NCBI GenBank assembly: GCA_964607675.1
Contig: CAZSLC010000029.1
Location: 1-22,419 of the forward strand
Length of the DNA: 22,419 nucleotides
DNA from: CAZSLC01 sp964607675
GTDB lineage: Bacteria; Bacteroidota; Bacteroidia; Bacteroidales; UBA932
Direction of reading: 5' to 3'
Positions 1 through 7,299 of this stretch are shown here, piece by piece. The notes below the pieces were generated by a model. It had not been told where the DNA came from and did no database searches. It was given only the letters and a program-made list of their open reading frames with translations. The position numbers and the translations under genes were made by a program. Every line of letters starts with the position of its first letter. The stretch's first letter is position 1.

Positions 1-216
1 TGAATCAATAGTACTTGAGTAGTGACCATACTTTGACTTGAATGATACTTGGAGTGTTCGTATGCTAACTAATCTTTTAGTTGCAATGGATGTTCTATGT
101 TCTTTTTCTTTTTTAAACTGTTCAGGAGCTGCGATGCTACGATAGATTAAAAAGGCCAATCCAACGATAATTACGGGGAAGACGAAAAAAGTCAATACCT
201 TAGTTATTATTTTCAT
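1..216 (-). CDS. Partial small protein with an N-terminal membrane anchor, function unknown (runs off the left edge)
   Basis: An uninterrupted reading frame begins at an ATG (bases 216-214 on the reverse strand) and stays open for 72 codons to base 1. The protein starts MKIITKVLTFFVFPVIIVG and has one hydrophobic segment at about residues 5-25. A charged stretch rich in K, E and R follows (about 33-50), then a segment containing RTLQVSFKSKYGHY. A single N-terminal helix followed by a short soluble domain recalls pilin-like or other small anchored envelope proteins, but I do not recognise the family. A good promoter (TACTTTTG with an upstream TTG) lies 40 bases before the start, divergent from nrnA. 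The open frame, membrane segment and promoter support a real gene; the C-terminus is missing. Confidence 0.6.
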   Translation of the reverse strand, partial: MKIITKVLTFFVFPVIIVGLAFLIYRSIAAPEQFKKEKEHRTSIATKRLVSIRTLQVSFKSKYGHYSSTIDS

Positions 217-257
217 ATTTTTAAATTTATTGATATTTCTATTAACAATTAGTTCCA

Positions 258-288
258 CAAAAGTAAAAATAATAATTAGGACTTGCAA
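258..288 (-). promoter_or_regulatory. Bacteroidetes-type promoter for the left-edge gene
   Basis: Read on the reverse strand, TACTTTTG (265-258) matches the TAnnTTTG -7 consensus of Bacteroidetes. A TTG (288-286) lies 20 bases upstream, the usual distance of the -33 element. It diverges from the nrnA promoter, so both genes are driven from this short intergenic region. Confidence 0.5.
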
Positions 289-296
289 TATATTTT

Positions 297-304
297 TAAA
301 TTTG
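297..304 (+). promoter_or_regulatory. Probable -7 promoter box for the nrnA operon
   Basis: TAAATTTG matches TAnnTTTG exactly. It would place transcription start near 308-310, about 20 bases before the ATG at 329. No convincing -33 element is seen at the usual distance. Such boxes occur by chance in AT-rich DNA, but the position just upstream of a gene fits. Confidence 0.4.
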
Positions 305-328
305 CAGGAATAAAAGAATCATTTTTGG

Positions 329-1345
329 ATGAAATTGTTAATTGATAAATTTGAAAAATTACTTAATGAGAGCTCTAATGTTGCAATTGTTGGTCATCAT
401 AACCCTGATGGAGACTCCGTTGGGAGTGTTACCGCACTCTCGCACTTTTTGACACAGTTAGGGGTAAATTCTACTATATTCTTACCAGATAAATATCCAT
501 TCTATTTAGATTTTCTTAATGAGGATAATATTGTAAATATTTATTCAAAAGACGACCTATCGTCCTTTGATACAATAGTTTGCATAGACTTAAATTCGTT
601 GTCACGAACTGACACTATGGCAGATTCTCTTTATGCAAGTAGCGCGAAGAAAATACTAATTGATCACCATTTGTGTCCTAAAAGCGAAGAATTTGATTTG
701 ACAATCTCTTTTGCAAATTATTCATCGGCTTGTGAAATTTTATTTTGGATAATAATGGGACATAGCACGGTTGGCGGGAACCCTTTCAAAATACCAAAAC
801 AGGTACTGATTTCATTGGCAACGGGATTGATTACAGATACTAACAATTTTTCCAATTCATTATTCCCTTCGACCTTTAAGATGGCATCAGTTTTAGTGGA
901 ACGAGGTGTCGATTTGCAACAATTAAATCGGAATGTCTTTAGTTGCTATACAGTTGATAGAATGAGACTTATGGGCGAGTTGCTATCTGAAGCTCTTTTT
1001 GTTGACGAGGATTCGAATGCCGCCTATATACTCTTGTCGTTGGATTTGCAGGAGAAATTTAATTTCCGCCCTGGTGACTCAGAGGGATTTGTGAACCTTC
1101 CTTTGCAGATAAAAGGGATAGAGGTTTCTGCACTCTTTACTGAAAGGAGTGATATGGTAAGGGTCTCTCTTAGGTCAGTGGGAGATTTCTCTGTTAATGA
1201 ACTCTCTAGAGAATTCTTCAACGGTGGCGGACATAAAAACGCATCAGGTGGAAAACTGTTTATCCCATTTTGTGAAGTGTCTGAATATTTTGAGAAAAGT
1301 ATTAGAAATTATATTAATAGGCATAAGATTTGCAAAAATGTTTAA
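329..1345 (+). CDS. nrnA: DHH/DHHA1 phosphoesterase, NrnA-like (nanoRNase / pAp phosphatase)
   Basis: This 338-residue protein has the complete DHH architecture. The N-terminal domain carries GHHNPDGDS at residues 22-30 (metal-binding His and Asp residues), IDLN at 86-89, and the DHH triad at 112-114. The DHHA1 domain ends with the substrate-binding GGGHKNASGG at 299-308. NrnA enzymes are cytoplasmic Mn-dependent phosphoesterases that degrade 2-5-nt RNAs and, in several species, remove the 3' phosphate from pAp; related members cleave cyclic dinucleotide products. The length is typical. The gene is followed after 2 bases by an FKBP-like lipoprotein gene, an arrangement I recall from other Bacteroidales. 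The family is secure; the preferred substrate is not visible from sequence. Confidence 0.9.
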   Translation: MKLLIDKFEKLLNESSNVAIVGHHNPDGDSVGSVTALSHFLTQLGVNSTIFLPDKYPFYLDFLNEDNIVNIYSKDDLSSFDTIVCIDLNSLSRTDTMADSLYASSAKKILIDHHLCPKSEEFDLTISFANYSSACEILFWIIMGHSTVGGNPFKIPKQVLISLATGLITDTNNFSNSLFPSTFKMASVLVERGVDLQQLNRNVFSCYTVDRMRLMGELLSEALFVDEDSNAAYILLSLDLQEKFNFRPGDSEGFVNLPLQIKGIEVSALFTERSDMVRVSLRSVGDFSVNELSREFFNGGGHKNASGGKLFIPFCEVSEYFEKSIRNYINRHKICKNV

Positions 1346-1347
1346 AT

Positions 1348-1872
1348 ATGAAAAAAATTACACTATTTTTGGCGTTTGTAGTTCTTTTATCAAGCTGTTC
1401 CAAATCTGACCAAGAGGCTACGATTGTGAGTCAGGAGGCAAATATAGATTCGTATATAGCTTCAAAATTCTCTGATAAAGAGGTGGTTAGAAATAATGGA
1501 GTCGTTAGGGTGATTGTGGAACAGACTGAAGTTACAGATGTTATTGTAGAAGAGGGAGATTCAGTGTATTTTTATTATGCAGGGTATGTGTTTACAAACC
1601 AACCCTCCTCTCTGTTTGATACGAATGTAAAGCTTATAGCAGAGTCTTCTTCGTTTGTCCTTACAAACCAAGATTACACTGCAAGAAGGATAAAACTTGA
1701 TAAAAAAAGAGTTATTGATGGACTTTATAATGGATTTTTAGGCATGAAAGAGGGAGAACATGCTATTATTTTGTTCTCAGCTAAGCATGGGTATAATAAT
1801 TCTAAATTGTATAATATACCTAAGCTGTCGGCCCTTGCTTACGAAGTATGGATAGAAAAAATAGTTAAATAG
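1348..1872 (+). CDS. FKBP-fold lipoprotein (peptidyl-prolyl isomerase-like, DUF4827-type)
   Basis: I place the start at ATG 1348, which gives a clean lipoprotein signal MKKITLFLAFVVLLSSC with the lipidated Cys at residue 17. An upstream TTG at 1330 would add residues that spoil the signal and overlap nrnA. The mature protein (about 157 residues) has an FKBP-like domain. DSVYFYYAGYVF matches the first FKBP strands, VIDGLYNGFLGMKEGEHAIILFS matches the VIxGWxxGLxGMKxGE core, and the end YEVWIEKIV matches the last strand. Several aromatic residues of a classical FKBP active site are not evident, so it may be a chaperone or structural variant rather than an active isomerase. It probably sits in the periplasm or on an outer-membrane leaflet. 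It lies 2 bases after nrnA and 17 bases before a second FKBP-like lipoprotein gene, in one operon. Confidence 0.75.
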   Translation: MKKITLFLAFVVLLSSCSKSDQEATIVSQEANIDSYIASKFSDKEVVRNNGVVRVIVEQTEVTDVIVEEGDSVYFYYAGYVFTNQPSSLFDTNVKLIAESSSFVLTNQDYTARRIKLDKKRVIDGLYNGFLGMKEGEHAIILFSAKHGYNNSKLYNIPKLSALAYEVWIEKIVK

Positions 1873-1889
1873 ATTGAACGTGTAATAAT

Positions 1890-2885
1890 ATGATGATTAA
1901 TTTTTTAAATAAGATATTTGCCCTTTTGATAGGCTTCTCGTTTTTGATTAGTTGCGCTGTGGATAAAACGGAGTCAGACAAGTCTGTTCAAGATAGAATC
2001 TTGCAGGCGTATCTTGATCTCAATTATCCAGGGGTGACTCCAACTGAACCTGGTTTTTATATAATAGATCGCGAGGAGGGGAGTGGAGCTAAATATGTTG
2101 ATACTTCTTTTTTCTTTATAAGGTATTCTACAAAATCACTTTCAGGTACATATATTAATACCACTTATGAAGATATATCTAAGATGTTAGGTACCTACTC
2201 AAACAGTAACTACTATGGAGAGCATATATGGGTTATTGGTGAGAAGCGATTTAATCCTGCTTTAGAGGAGATGATAAAAATGACGAGAGTAGGGGGAAGG
2301 ACTACTGCTATTATCCCACCCATGTCATACGATAGTAAGACTGGTTTACCAGTAGCTGCCACTGGTGAAGAGGTGAAAATCTACGATATTGCTGTAAAAG
2401 ACATTGTAGATGATATTGAAGAGTATCAAATTGATAAACTCGAAAATTACTCAAATCAGTATTATGGAGGAATGGATTCAGTTAAGTATGGCCTCTATTT
2501 TAAGAAAATAGAAGCGCATGAAGAGGATGATGACACAATAGCAGCTAATGCAGTTGTCAATGTAAGGTATATAGGAAGGTTTTTAGATGGTAAGGTTTTT
2601 GATACAAACATTGCAGATACAGCGAAGAAATATAGAATTTTCAAATCTTCATCTACTTATAAAGCTATGGATTATACATATTATGAAGATCCGAGTGAGG
2701 CGGCTGAACAAAATTCTACTGTTAAGGGGTTCTCTAACATGATAAGTAGAATGAATTATGGGGAAAAGGCGATAGGTTTCTTTTGGTATGACTTGGGCTA
2801 TGGGACATCTGGAAACATGACTGGTAATTCGGGTATACCTGCCTATCATTCCCTATTTTTCGAAATTTGGATCGATGAGGAATAA
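1890..2885 (+). CDS. Lipoprotein with two FKBP-like domains
   Basis: This 331-residue protein starts MMINFLNKIFALLIGFSFLISC, a lipoprotein signal with Cys22 as the likely modified residue (the ATG at 1893 would serve equally well). Two FKBP-like repeats follow. The first (about residues 40-170) includes EEMIKMTRVGGRTTAIIPP, corresponding to the GLxGMKxGExxxxxIPP core. The second (about 215-331) includes VVNVRYIGRFLDGKVFDT, a near-canonical FKBP N-terminal motif, then VKGFSNMISRMNYGEKAIGFF and a closing FEIWIDEE strand. The second domain contains a long insertion (about 250-280). It is probably exported and membrane-anchored, acting as a folding helper or structural lipoprotein. It shares an operon with the preceding FKBP-like gene. 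Confidence 0.75.
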   Translation: MMINFLNKIFALLIGFSFLISCAVDKTESDKSVQDRILQAYLDLNYPGVTPTEPGFYIIDREEGSGAKYVDTSFFFIRYSTKSLSGTYINTTYEDISKMLGTYSNSNYYGEHIWVIGEKRFNPALEEMIKMTRVGGRTTAIIPPMSYDSKTGLPVAATGEEVKIYDIAVKDIVDDIEEYQIDKLENYSNQYYGGMDSVKYGLYFKKIEAHEEDDDTIAANAVVNVRYIGRFLDGKVFDTNIADTAKKYRIFKSSSTYKAMDYTYYEDPSEAAEQNSTVKGFSNMISRMNYGEKAIGFFWYDLGYGTSGNMTGNSGIPAYHSLFFEIWIDEE

Positions 2886-2902
2886 AATAATATCTTAATA
2901 AG

Positions 2903-2933
2903 TTGTTGATGTTAATTATTTTATATTAATTTG
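2903..2933 (+). promoter_or_regulatory. Probable promoter of the LruC-domain lipoprotein gene
   Basis: TTAATTTG (2926-2933) differs from TAnnTTTG at one position. TTG triplets at 2903-2905 and 2906-2908 lie 20 and 17 bases upstream, compatible with a -33 element. The gene starts 47 bases downstream and has an unusual AAGGAG Shine-Dalgarno sequence at 2969-2974. Confidence 0.4.
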
Positions 2934-2980
2934 CAACTGGTTGAGATAGAATGATAAATAAATAAATTAAGGAGAATGTT

Positions 2981-3766
2981 ATGAAACAGTTTGTGATGAT
3001 ATTGGGTTTTGTTCTTACATTATCTTGTGTGAGGATACCTGTTGAACCAGTCTCTCCCGTAGATCCTGGTACTACAGAGAGATTGACTACGCATGTCGCT
3101 TATGATGTCCCTACTAAAGCGGGATATACAACTTATGTTACGTATGGAGCTGACACACTTTGTGTAGCTGCTGAGCCTACTTCTATTTGGATTCCAAAGA
3201 ATCTTAATCCTGTAGTGAAATCTGATGGGGGGCTTACTGTTAGTTATATCGAAGGTACAGATCCTAAAGCTGGTTCAGCTCAGATGTGGCAAACAATTGC
3301 TTTTGAAGATAGTGAGGTTGGTGATTATGACTACAATGACCTTGTAATCCATTGTAAATATCAGGTAAGTTCTAAAGATAAGAAGTTCGGGATAGGTGTT
3401 CATCCTATAGCTCTCGGGAGTTCTATTAATATTACTTTAGGATGTAAAGTGTTTGTAAATGGCGTTTTATTGACTGAACACATTTTTACAGATGATTGTA
3501 GAGATGATTTATTTGATGACCAAGAAGGATTTATCAATACTGGTTATAAAGCTGATTTCCATACTAATTATTTTCAAGAAAACTTAGTCATAGAAGATAT
3601 TCAAACGACTACTTTGTCGAAGTATAGTGTAGTGTGGTTTATTGAGGTGGCTGGTAAGAGATTTTATGCTGTAAATAACGTGTATGGTTACCTTGATGAG
3701 GGTAAACGTCCTTATGGTTTGTTGTTTACAAATACAGGAAGAGAGTATTATTTTGATGGCAAAACT
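2981..3766 (+). CDS. LruC/DUF4842-type domain lipoprotein, 3' end lost in the assembly gap
   Basis: A short lipoprotein signal (MKQFVMILGFVLTLSC, Cys16) is followed by a Pro-rich linker and a domain of about 230 residues. Its key motif is FEDSEVGDYDYNDLVIHCKY (residues 108-127). Asp115, Asp117, Asn119 and Asp120 form the DxDxND loop typical of the LruC / DUF4842 C-terminal domain, which resembles a calcium-binding site. These proteins are surface or outer-membrane lipoproteins in Bacteroidetes, and their precise role is unknown. 262 codons are present before the sequence enters the run of 100 Ns, so the C-terminus cannot be read. It has its own promoter and a clear AAGGAG ribosome binding site 6 bases before ATG, which is uncommon among the other genes here. 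Confidence 0.75.
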
Positions 3767-3866
3767 NNNNNNNNNNNNNNNNNNNNNNNNNNNNNNNNNN
3801 NNNNNNNNNNNNNNNNNNNNNNNNNNNNNNNNNNNNNNNNNNNNNNNNNNNNNNNNNNNNNNNNNN
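3767..3866. other. Assembly gap (100 Ns)
   Basis: Exactly 100 undetermined bases, the conventional placeholder for a scaffold join of unknown size. The plus-strand LruC-domain gene enters it from the left, and the minus-strand GGGtGRT gene ends 2 bases to its right. The true distance, and any gene or terminator between these convergent genes, is unknown. Confidence 0.98.
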
Positions 3867-3868
3867 TG

Positions 3869-4882
3869 CTATTTGCCTAATGCTGTAGCTACATCGACTG
3901 CTACTGCTACGGTTGCCCCTACCATTGGGTTGTTGCCAATACCGAGGAAACCCATCATCTCTACGTGTGCAGGGACTGATGAAGAACCAGCAAATTGGGC
4001 ATCAGAGTGCATCCTTCCCATTGTATCTGTCATACCGTATGATGCAGGACCTGCTGCCATATTGTCTGGGTGAAGTGTACGACCTGTTCCCCCACCTGAA
4101 GCAACTGAAAAATATTTCTTTCCTTGCTCTATGCACTCTTTTTTGTATGTGCCAGCAACTGGGTGTTGGAAGCGTGTAGGATTGGTGGAGTTGCCTGTGA
4201 TTGATACGTCAACTCCTTCAAGGTGCATTATGGCTACACCTTCTCTTACATCATCTGCTCCGTAGCAATTGACCTTAGCCCTTGGTCCATCTGAATATGG
4301 GGTTCTTTTTACTACGCTGATCTCACCTGTGTTGTAGTCAAACTGGGTTTGTACGTAGGTGAAACCATTGATCCTTGATATGATCATTGCTGCATCTTTG
4401 CCTAAACCGTTGAGGATGCAACGAAGTGGCTCTTTTCTTACTTTATCTGCTTTTGCAGCAATTTTGATAGCCCCTTCTGCTGCAGCAAATGATTCGTGTC
4501 CTGCAAGGAATGCGAAACATTTGGTCTCTTCCCTTAGAAGACGTGCTGCTAAGTTGCCGTGTCCGAGTCCAACTTTTCTGTCATCTGCTACCGATCCTGG
4601 GATGCAGAATGATTGTAAGCCTATTCCTATTGCTTCTGCTGCGTCAGCTGCATTTTTGCAACCTTTTTTAATAGCAATGGCTGCCCCTACTACGTATGCC
4701 CATTTAGCGTTTTCGAAGCAGATTGGTTGTGTCTCTTCGCATGTTTTGTATGGATCTAATCCTTTTTCTTCGCAGATGCGGTTTGCCTCTTCTATGCTTG
4801 AAATGCCGTTTGCTTTGAGAGCAGTTTCTATCTGCTTCATTCGACGGTCTTGACTTTCGAATTTTACTTCTCTTATTGCCAT
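3869..4882 (-). CDS. GGGtGRT-family protein
   Basis: This 337-residue protein begins MAIREVKFES and carries the family signature ASGGGTGRTLHP, with GGGTGRT at residues 263-269. The C-terminus is Gly- and Ala-rich and contains GFLGIGNNPMVGATVAVAVD. Nine cysteines are spread along the chain (for example Cys37, 48, 55, 75, 93, 122, 155, 206 and 250). The molecular function of this family is, to my knowledge, unestablished; it is found in anaerobes next to a NifU-like protein, as here. I chose ATG 4882 because AAGGAG sits 7 bases upstream on the reverse strand, and because the next upstream ATG (4915) would overlap the preceding gene. The gene ends 2 bases from the assembly gap and is complete. 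It follows the NifU-like gene after 13 bases in the same operon. Confidence 0.85.
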   Translation of the reverse strand: MAIREVKFESQDRRMKQIETALKANGISSIEEANRICEEKGLDPYKTCEETQPICFENAKWAYVVGAAIAIKKGCKNAADAAEAIGIGLQSFCIPGSVADDRKVGLGHGNLAARLLREETKCFAFLAGHESFAAAEGAIKIAAKADKVRKEPLRCILNGLGKDAAMIISRINGFTYVQTQFDYNTGEISVVKRTPYSDGPRAKVNCYGADDVREGVAIMHLEGVDVSITGNSTNPTRFQHPVAGTYKKECIEQGKKYFSVASGGGTGRTLHPDNMAAGPASYGMTDTMGRMHSDAQFAGSSSVPAHVEMMGFLGIGNNPMVGATVAVAVDVATALGK

Positions 4883-4895
4883 GTTGTTATTCTCC

Positions 4896-5597
4896 TTATT
4901 CTTTACGTGGATCAATATATTTTACAGCACCTTGCTCTGAGGTGAAACGTCCGTATGTGCCAGTAGCATTTTTGAGAGCTTCATTGGCATCTGTCCCTTT
5001 CTTTACTGCGTCCATGAATTTGCCGAGATGGATAAATTCATATCCGATTACTTCGTTGTTTTTGTCAAGTGCCATTCTGTTGCAGTAGCCTTCTGCCATT
5101 TCAAGGTAGCGTGGTCCTTTATGTAGGGTGCCGAACATTGTACCTACTTGGCTGCGAAGACCTTTTCCCAGATCTTCAAGGCTCGCCCCAACAAGAAGAC
5201 CCCCTTCTGAAAAGGCAGATTGTGTCCTACCATATACGATTTGAAGGAAGAGTTCCCTCATTGCTGTATTGATTGCATCGCATACTAAGTCTGTATTGAG
5301 GGCTTCAAGTATTGTTTTACCAATGAGAATTTCAGAAGCCATGGCGGCAGAGTGGGTCATACCTGAGCATCCTATTGTTTCTATAAGTGCCTCTTGGATG
5401 ATCCCTTTTTTAACGTTGAGGGTTAGCTTGCATGCCCCTTGTTGAGGTGCGCACCTTCCAACTCCGTGTGTTAGCCCAGAAATGTCTGAAACATCTTTGC
5501 ATTTAACCCATTTTCCTTCTTCTGGAATTGGGGAAGAACCGTGGTCGGCTCCTTTTTTTACACAGCACATTTGCTGTACTTCGTGTGAATAAATCAT
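4896..5597 (-). CDS. NifU-like iron-sulphur cluster scaffold-type protein, partner of the GGGtGRT protein
   Basis: This 233-residue protein has the NifU_N/IscU-like segment IGCSGMTHSAAMASEILIGKT (residues 76-96), matching the GCxxSxASxS...GKT core of scaffold proteins. Other cysteines that could bind a cluster or zinc are Cys11, 12, 33, 49, 56, 106 and one near residue 170. The N-terminal 60 residues and the long C-terminal part (about 115-233, ending GAVKYIDPRKE) are not part of classical NifU and look specific to this subfamily. It may assemble or carry an Fe-S cluster for the adjacent GGGtGRT protein; that link rests on adjacency (13-base gap) and family co-occurrence. A TACCTTTG -7 box lies 51 bases upstream. 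Confidence 0.8.
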   Translation of the reverse strand: MIYSHEVQQMCCVKKGADHGSSPIPEEGKWVKCKDVSDISGLTHGVGRCAPQQGACKLTLNVKKGIIQEALIETIGCSGMTHSAAMASEILIGKTILEALNTDLVCDAINTAMRELFLQIVYGRTQSAFSEGGLLVGASLEDLGKGLRSQVGTMFGTLHKGPRYLEMAEGYCNRMALDKNNEVIGYEFIHLGKFMDAVKKGTDANEALKNATGTYGRFTSEQGAVKYIDPRKE

Positions 5598-5647
5598 AAA
5601 TATTTTATGTTATTATGTTAATAATAATTTTATAAAACTGATAGCTA

Positions 5648-5655
5648 CAAAGGTA
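5648..5655 (-). promoter_or_regulatory. -7 promoter box for the NifU-like / GGGtGRT pair
   Basis: On the reverse strand TACCTTTG fits TAnnTTTG exactly. It sits between the end of the broken kinase gene (5665) and the start of the NifU-like gene (5597), giving a leader of about 45 bases. No clear -33 element is seen at the usual spacing. Confidence 0.4.
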
Positions 5656-5664
5656 AAAATATTA

Positions 5665-7283
5665 TTACAATTCTACTACAATTTGAGTGCCGTTGGTGTA
5701 GTGTGGGTTGACATAGATGATGCCCCCCATTTTAGAGACGATGATTTTGGCAAAATAGAGGCCCAATCCTGCCCCGTCTGTAAATTTGTCAACTTTATAA
5801 AATTTGTCGAATATTTTTTCACTATCTCCCTCATGGATACCTATTCCTGTATCAGAGACCTTGACGATTAATTTGTTATTTTTTCCATCTCTTGATAGTG
5901 AGATTGTAATACTTCCTACGTCGGTGAATTTCAGCGCATTGTCAAGGAGAATGCCGAGTAGAGTGGCGAAGTATTTACGATTGGTAGTGTGGTTTTCATT
6001 TGAAATGGTACTATTTAAATCTAAACTGATTTCTTTAGAGTTGCTAAATGAGTAATTGTTTAGTACCTCTTCAGCTATTTTGACAACATTGCATTTTTCT
6101 TTGTGGAGTAGATCGGTTGTACTGTCAAGATTGGATATCTCAATTAGATTGTCGATTATCTTGGTGAGTTCTTTGGTCTTTTGTGCAACTACAAGTTTGT
6201 ATTTGGATTTCTCGTCATTTGTTAAATCAATATCGTCATTGAGAAGAATATCAGAGAAGCCAGATAGAATGTTAAGTGGGGTCCTGATTTCGTGATATAC
6301 TGATTGGCTTGATTTATCTCATTGATCTCTTTTTTATTTTTATTCCTGTCGTAAATCATTTTGAAATTGAGGGCTTCTCCAGCCTTCTCTTTCTCATTCG
6401 ATCTCTCTTTGGATATTACCTCTCGTTCGAGATATTTAAGGGCCTTTTTGTCGTTGTTTTTATCTTTGTAATATCTATAATATAGGTGGTTGATCCTTAT
6501 CATGTGACTGATTGCATCTATCCTTTGAGCCTCTTTTTCTGCTTGTTCGATGTAAGAAAAAGCAGTGTTATACTCTTTCAGATCTATTAGATTGTCAATC
6601 AACTCGATCCGAGTATTGAGCCAATGCCATGTGTCAAAATCCTTTAGTATTCTATCAGCAATGGTAAATTCTCCTTTAGCTTTTATGTTGTCGTTTTGCA
6701 ATTGATATATCTCTCCGAATGCAGTGTGACAAAGGCCAACACCAAGTTGCGATTTGGCTAATTGGTTGTGATGAAGAGACTTTTGGTAAAAATTAAATGC
6801 TGAATCATATTGTTTTGTTTTTACATATATGTCACCTAAGTTGGCATAGTAATCGGTGGTGTCAGAGTAGTTTTCAGCGAGTTCTATACCTTTGAAGTGA
6901 TTCTCAGAGGCGTTTGAATATGCCCCCATTCTTCGGAAACTGGTTCCTATGTTGTTATAGGCTTGTATCATGGCAACGGTATCTTTGATACGTATTGCTT
7001 CGTTGAGCCCTATATTTTGCGTTTCGATGGATTTTAAAAACTGGGAGGTGTTACGATATTTACCCTCTAAGAGTTCACAACTGACGATGATCCCTATTGA
7101 GTTATTCTCTTTTTTGAATTTGTCGAGGTATAGTAGTAAAGTGTCAATCTCTCTCTTATTCTTTAATAATTTAAACATTTCAGACTTTTTATTGTAGTAT
7201 TCCTTATCCAAGGAGGGGGCTGTGTCAACAGTGCAGCTTGAAATATATATTATTAATAAAAAAACAAGAGAGAGATTACGCAT
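5665..7283 (-). pseudogene. TPR lipoprotein sensor histidine kinase, frameshifted and lacking its membrane segment
   Basis: The gene reads in two frames. From ATG 7283 comes a lipoprotein-type signal (MRNLSLVFLLIIYISSC, Cys17), then about 290 residues of tetratricopeptide repeats (for example YANLGDIYVKTKQYDSAFNF), then a charged stretch ending EINEINQAN. This frame continues out of register to a stop at 6222. A second frame, open without an ATG from 6318 to the stop at 5665, encodes the kinase core: H-box VYHEIRTPLN, N-box ILLDNALKF, G1 box DTGIGI and G2 box GAGLGL. The two halves clearly belong together. No transmembrane helix remains between sensor and kinase in either frame, although a periplasmic TPR sensor needs one. 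This suggests a deletion whose length is not a multiple of three, rather than only a single-base error. It lies 16 bases downstream of the CoA-transferase gene. Confidence 0.8.
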
Positions 7284-7299
7284 AATTAAGGGTAATTGA

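Noticed and set aside
1330..1347. TTG 1330 as start of the first FKBP-like lipoprotein
   Set aside because: It would overlap nrnA and place extra residues before a clean lipoprotein signal that begins at ATG 1348.
3684..4073. Frames reading through the run of Ns
   Set aside because: They join unrelated sequences across an assembly gap of unknown length.
4359..4853. A 164-codon plus-strand open frame inside the GGGtGRT gene
   Set aside because: It lies antisense to a clear conserved gene, has low-complexity Ala/Ser-rich content typical of a shadow frame, and no promoter or ribosome site.
4883..4915. ATG 4915 as start of the GGGtGRT protein
   Set aside because: It adds Asn/Lys-rich residues, overlaps the NifU-like gene, and ignores the AAGGAG site just before ATG 4882.
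6222..6310. C-terminal tail of the TPR protein read in the first frame (ending in a hydrophobic stretch)
   Set aside because: The stretch after EINEINQAN is the kinase H-box region read in the wrong frame; its hydrophobicity is accidental and not a membrane anchor.
6290..6330. Programmed ribosomal frameshift joining the two kinase halves
   Set aside because: No clear slippery heptamer with a downstream structure is visible, and frameshifting would not restore the missing membrane segment.
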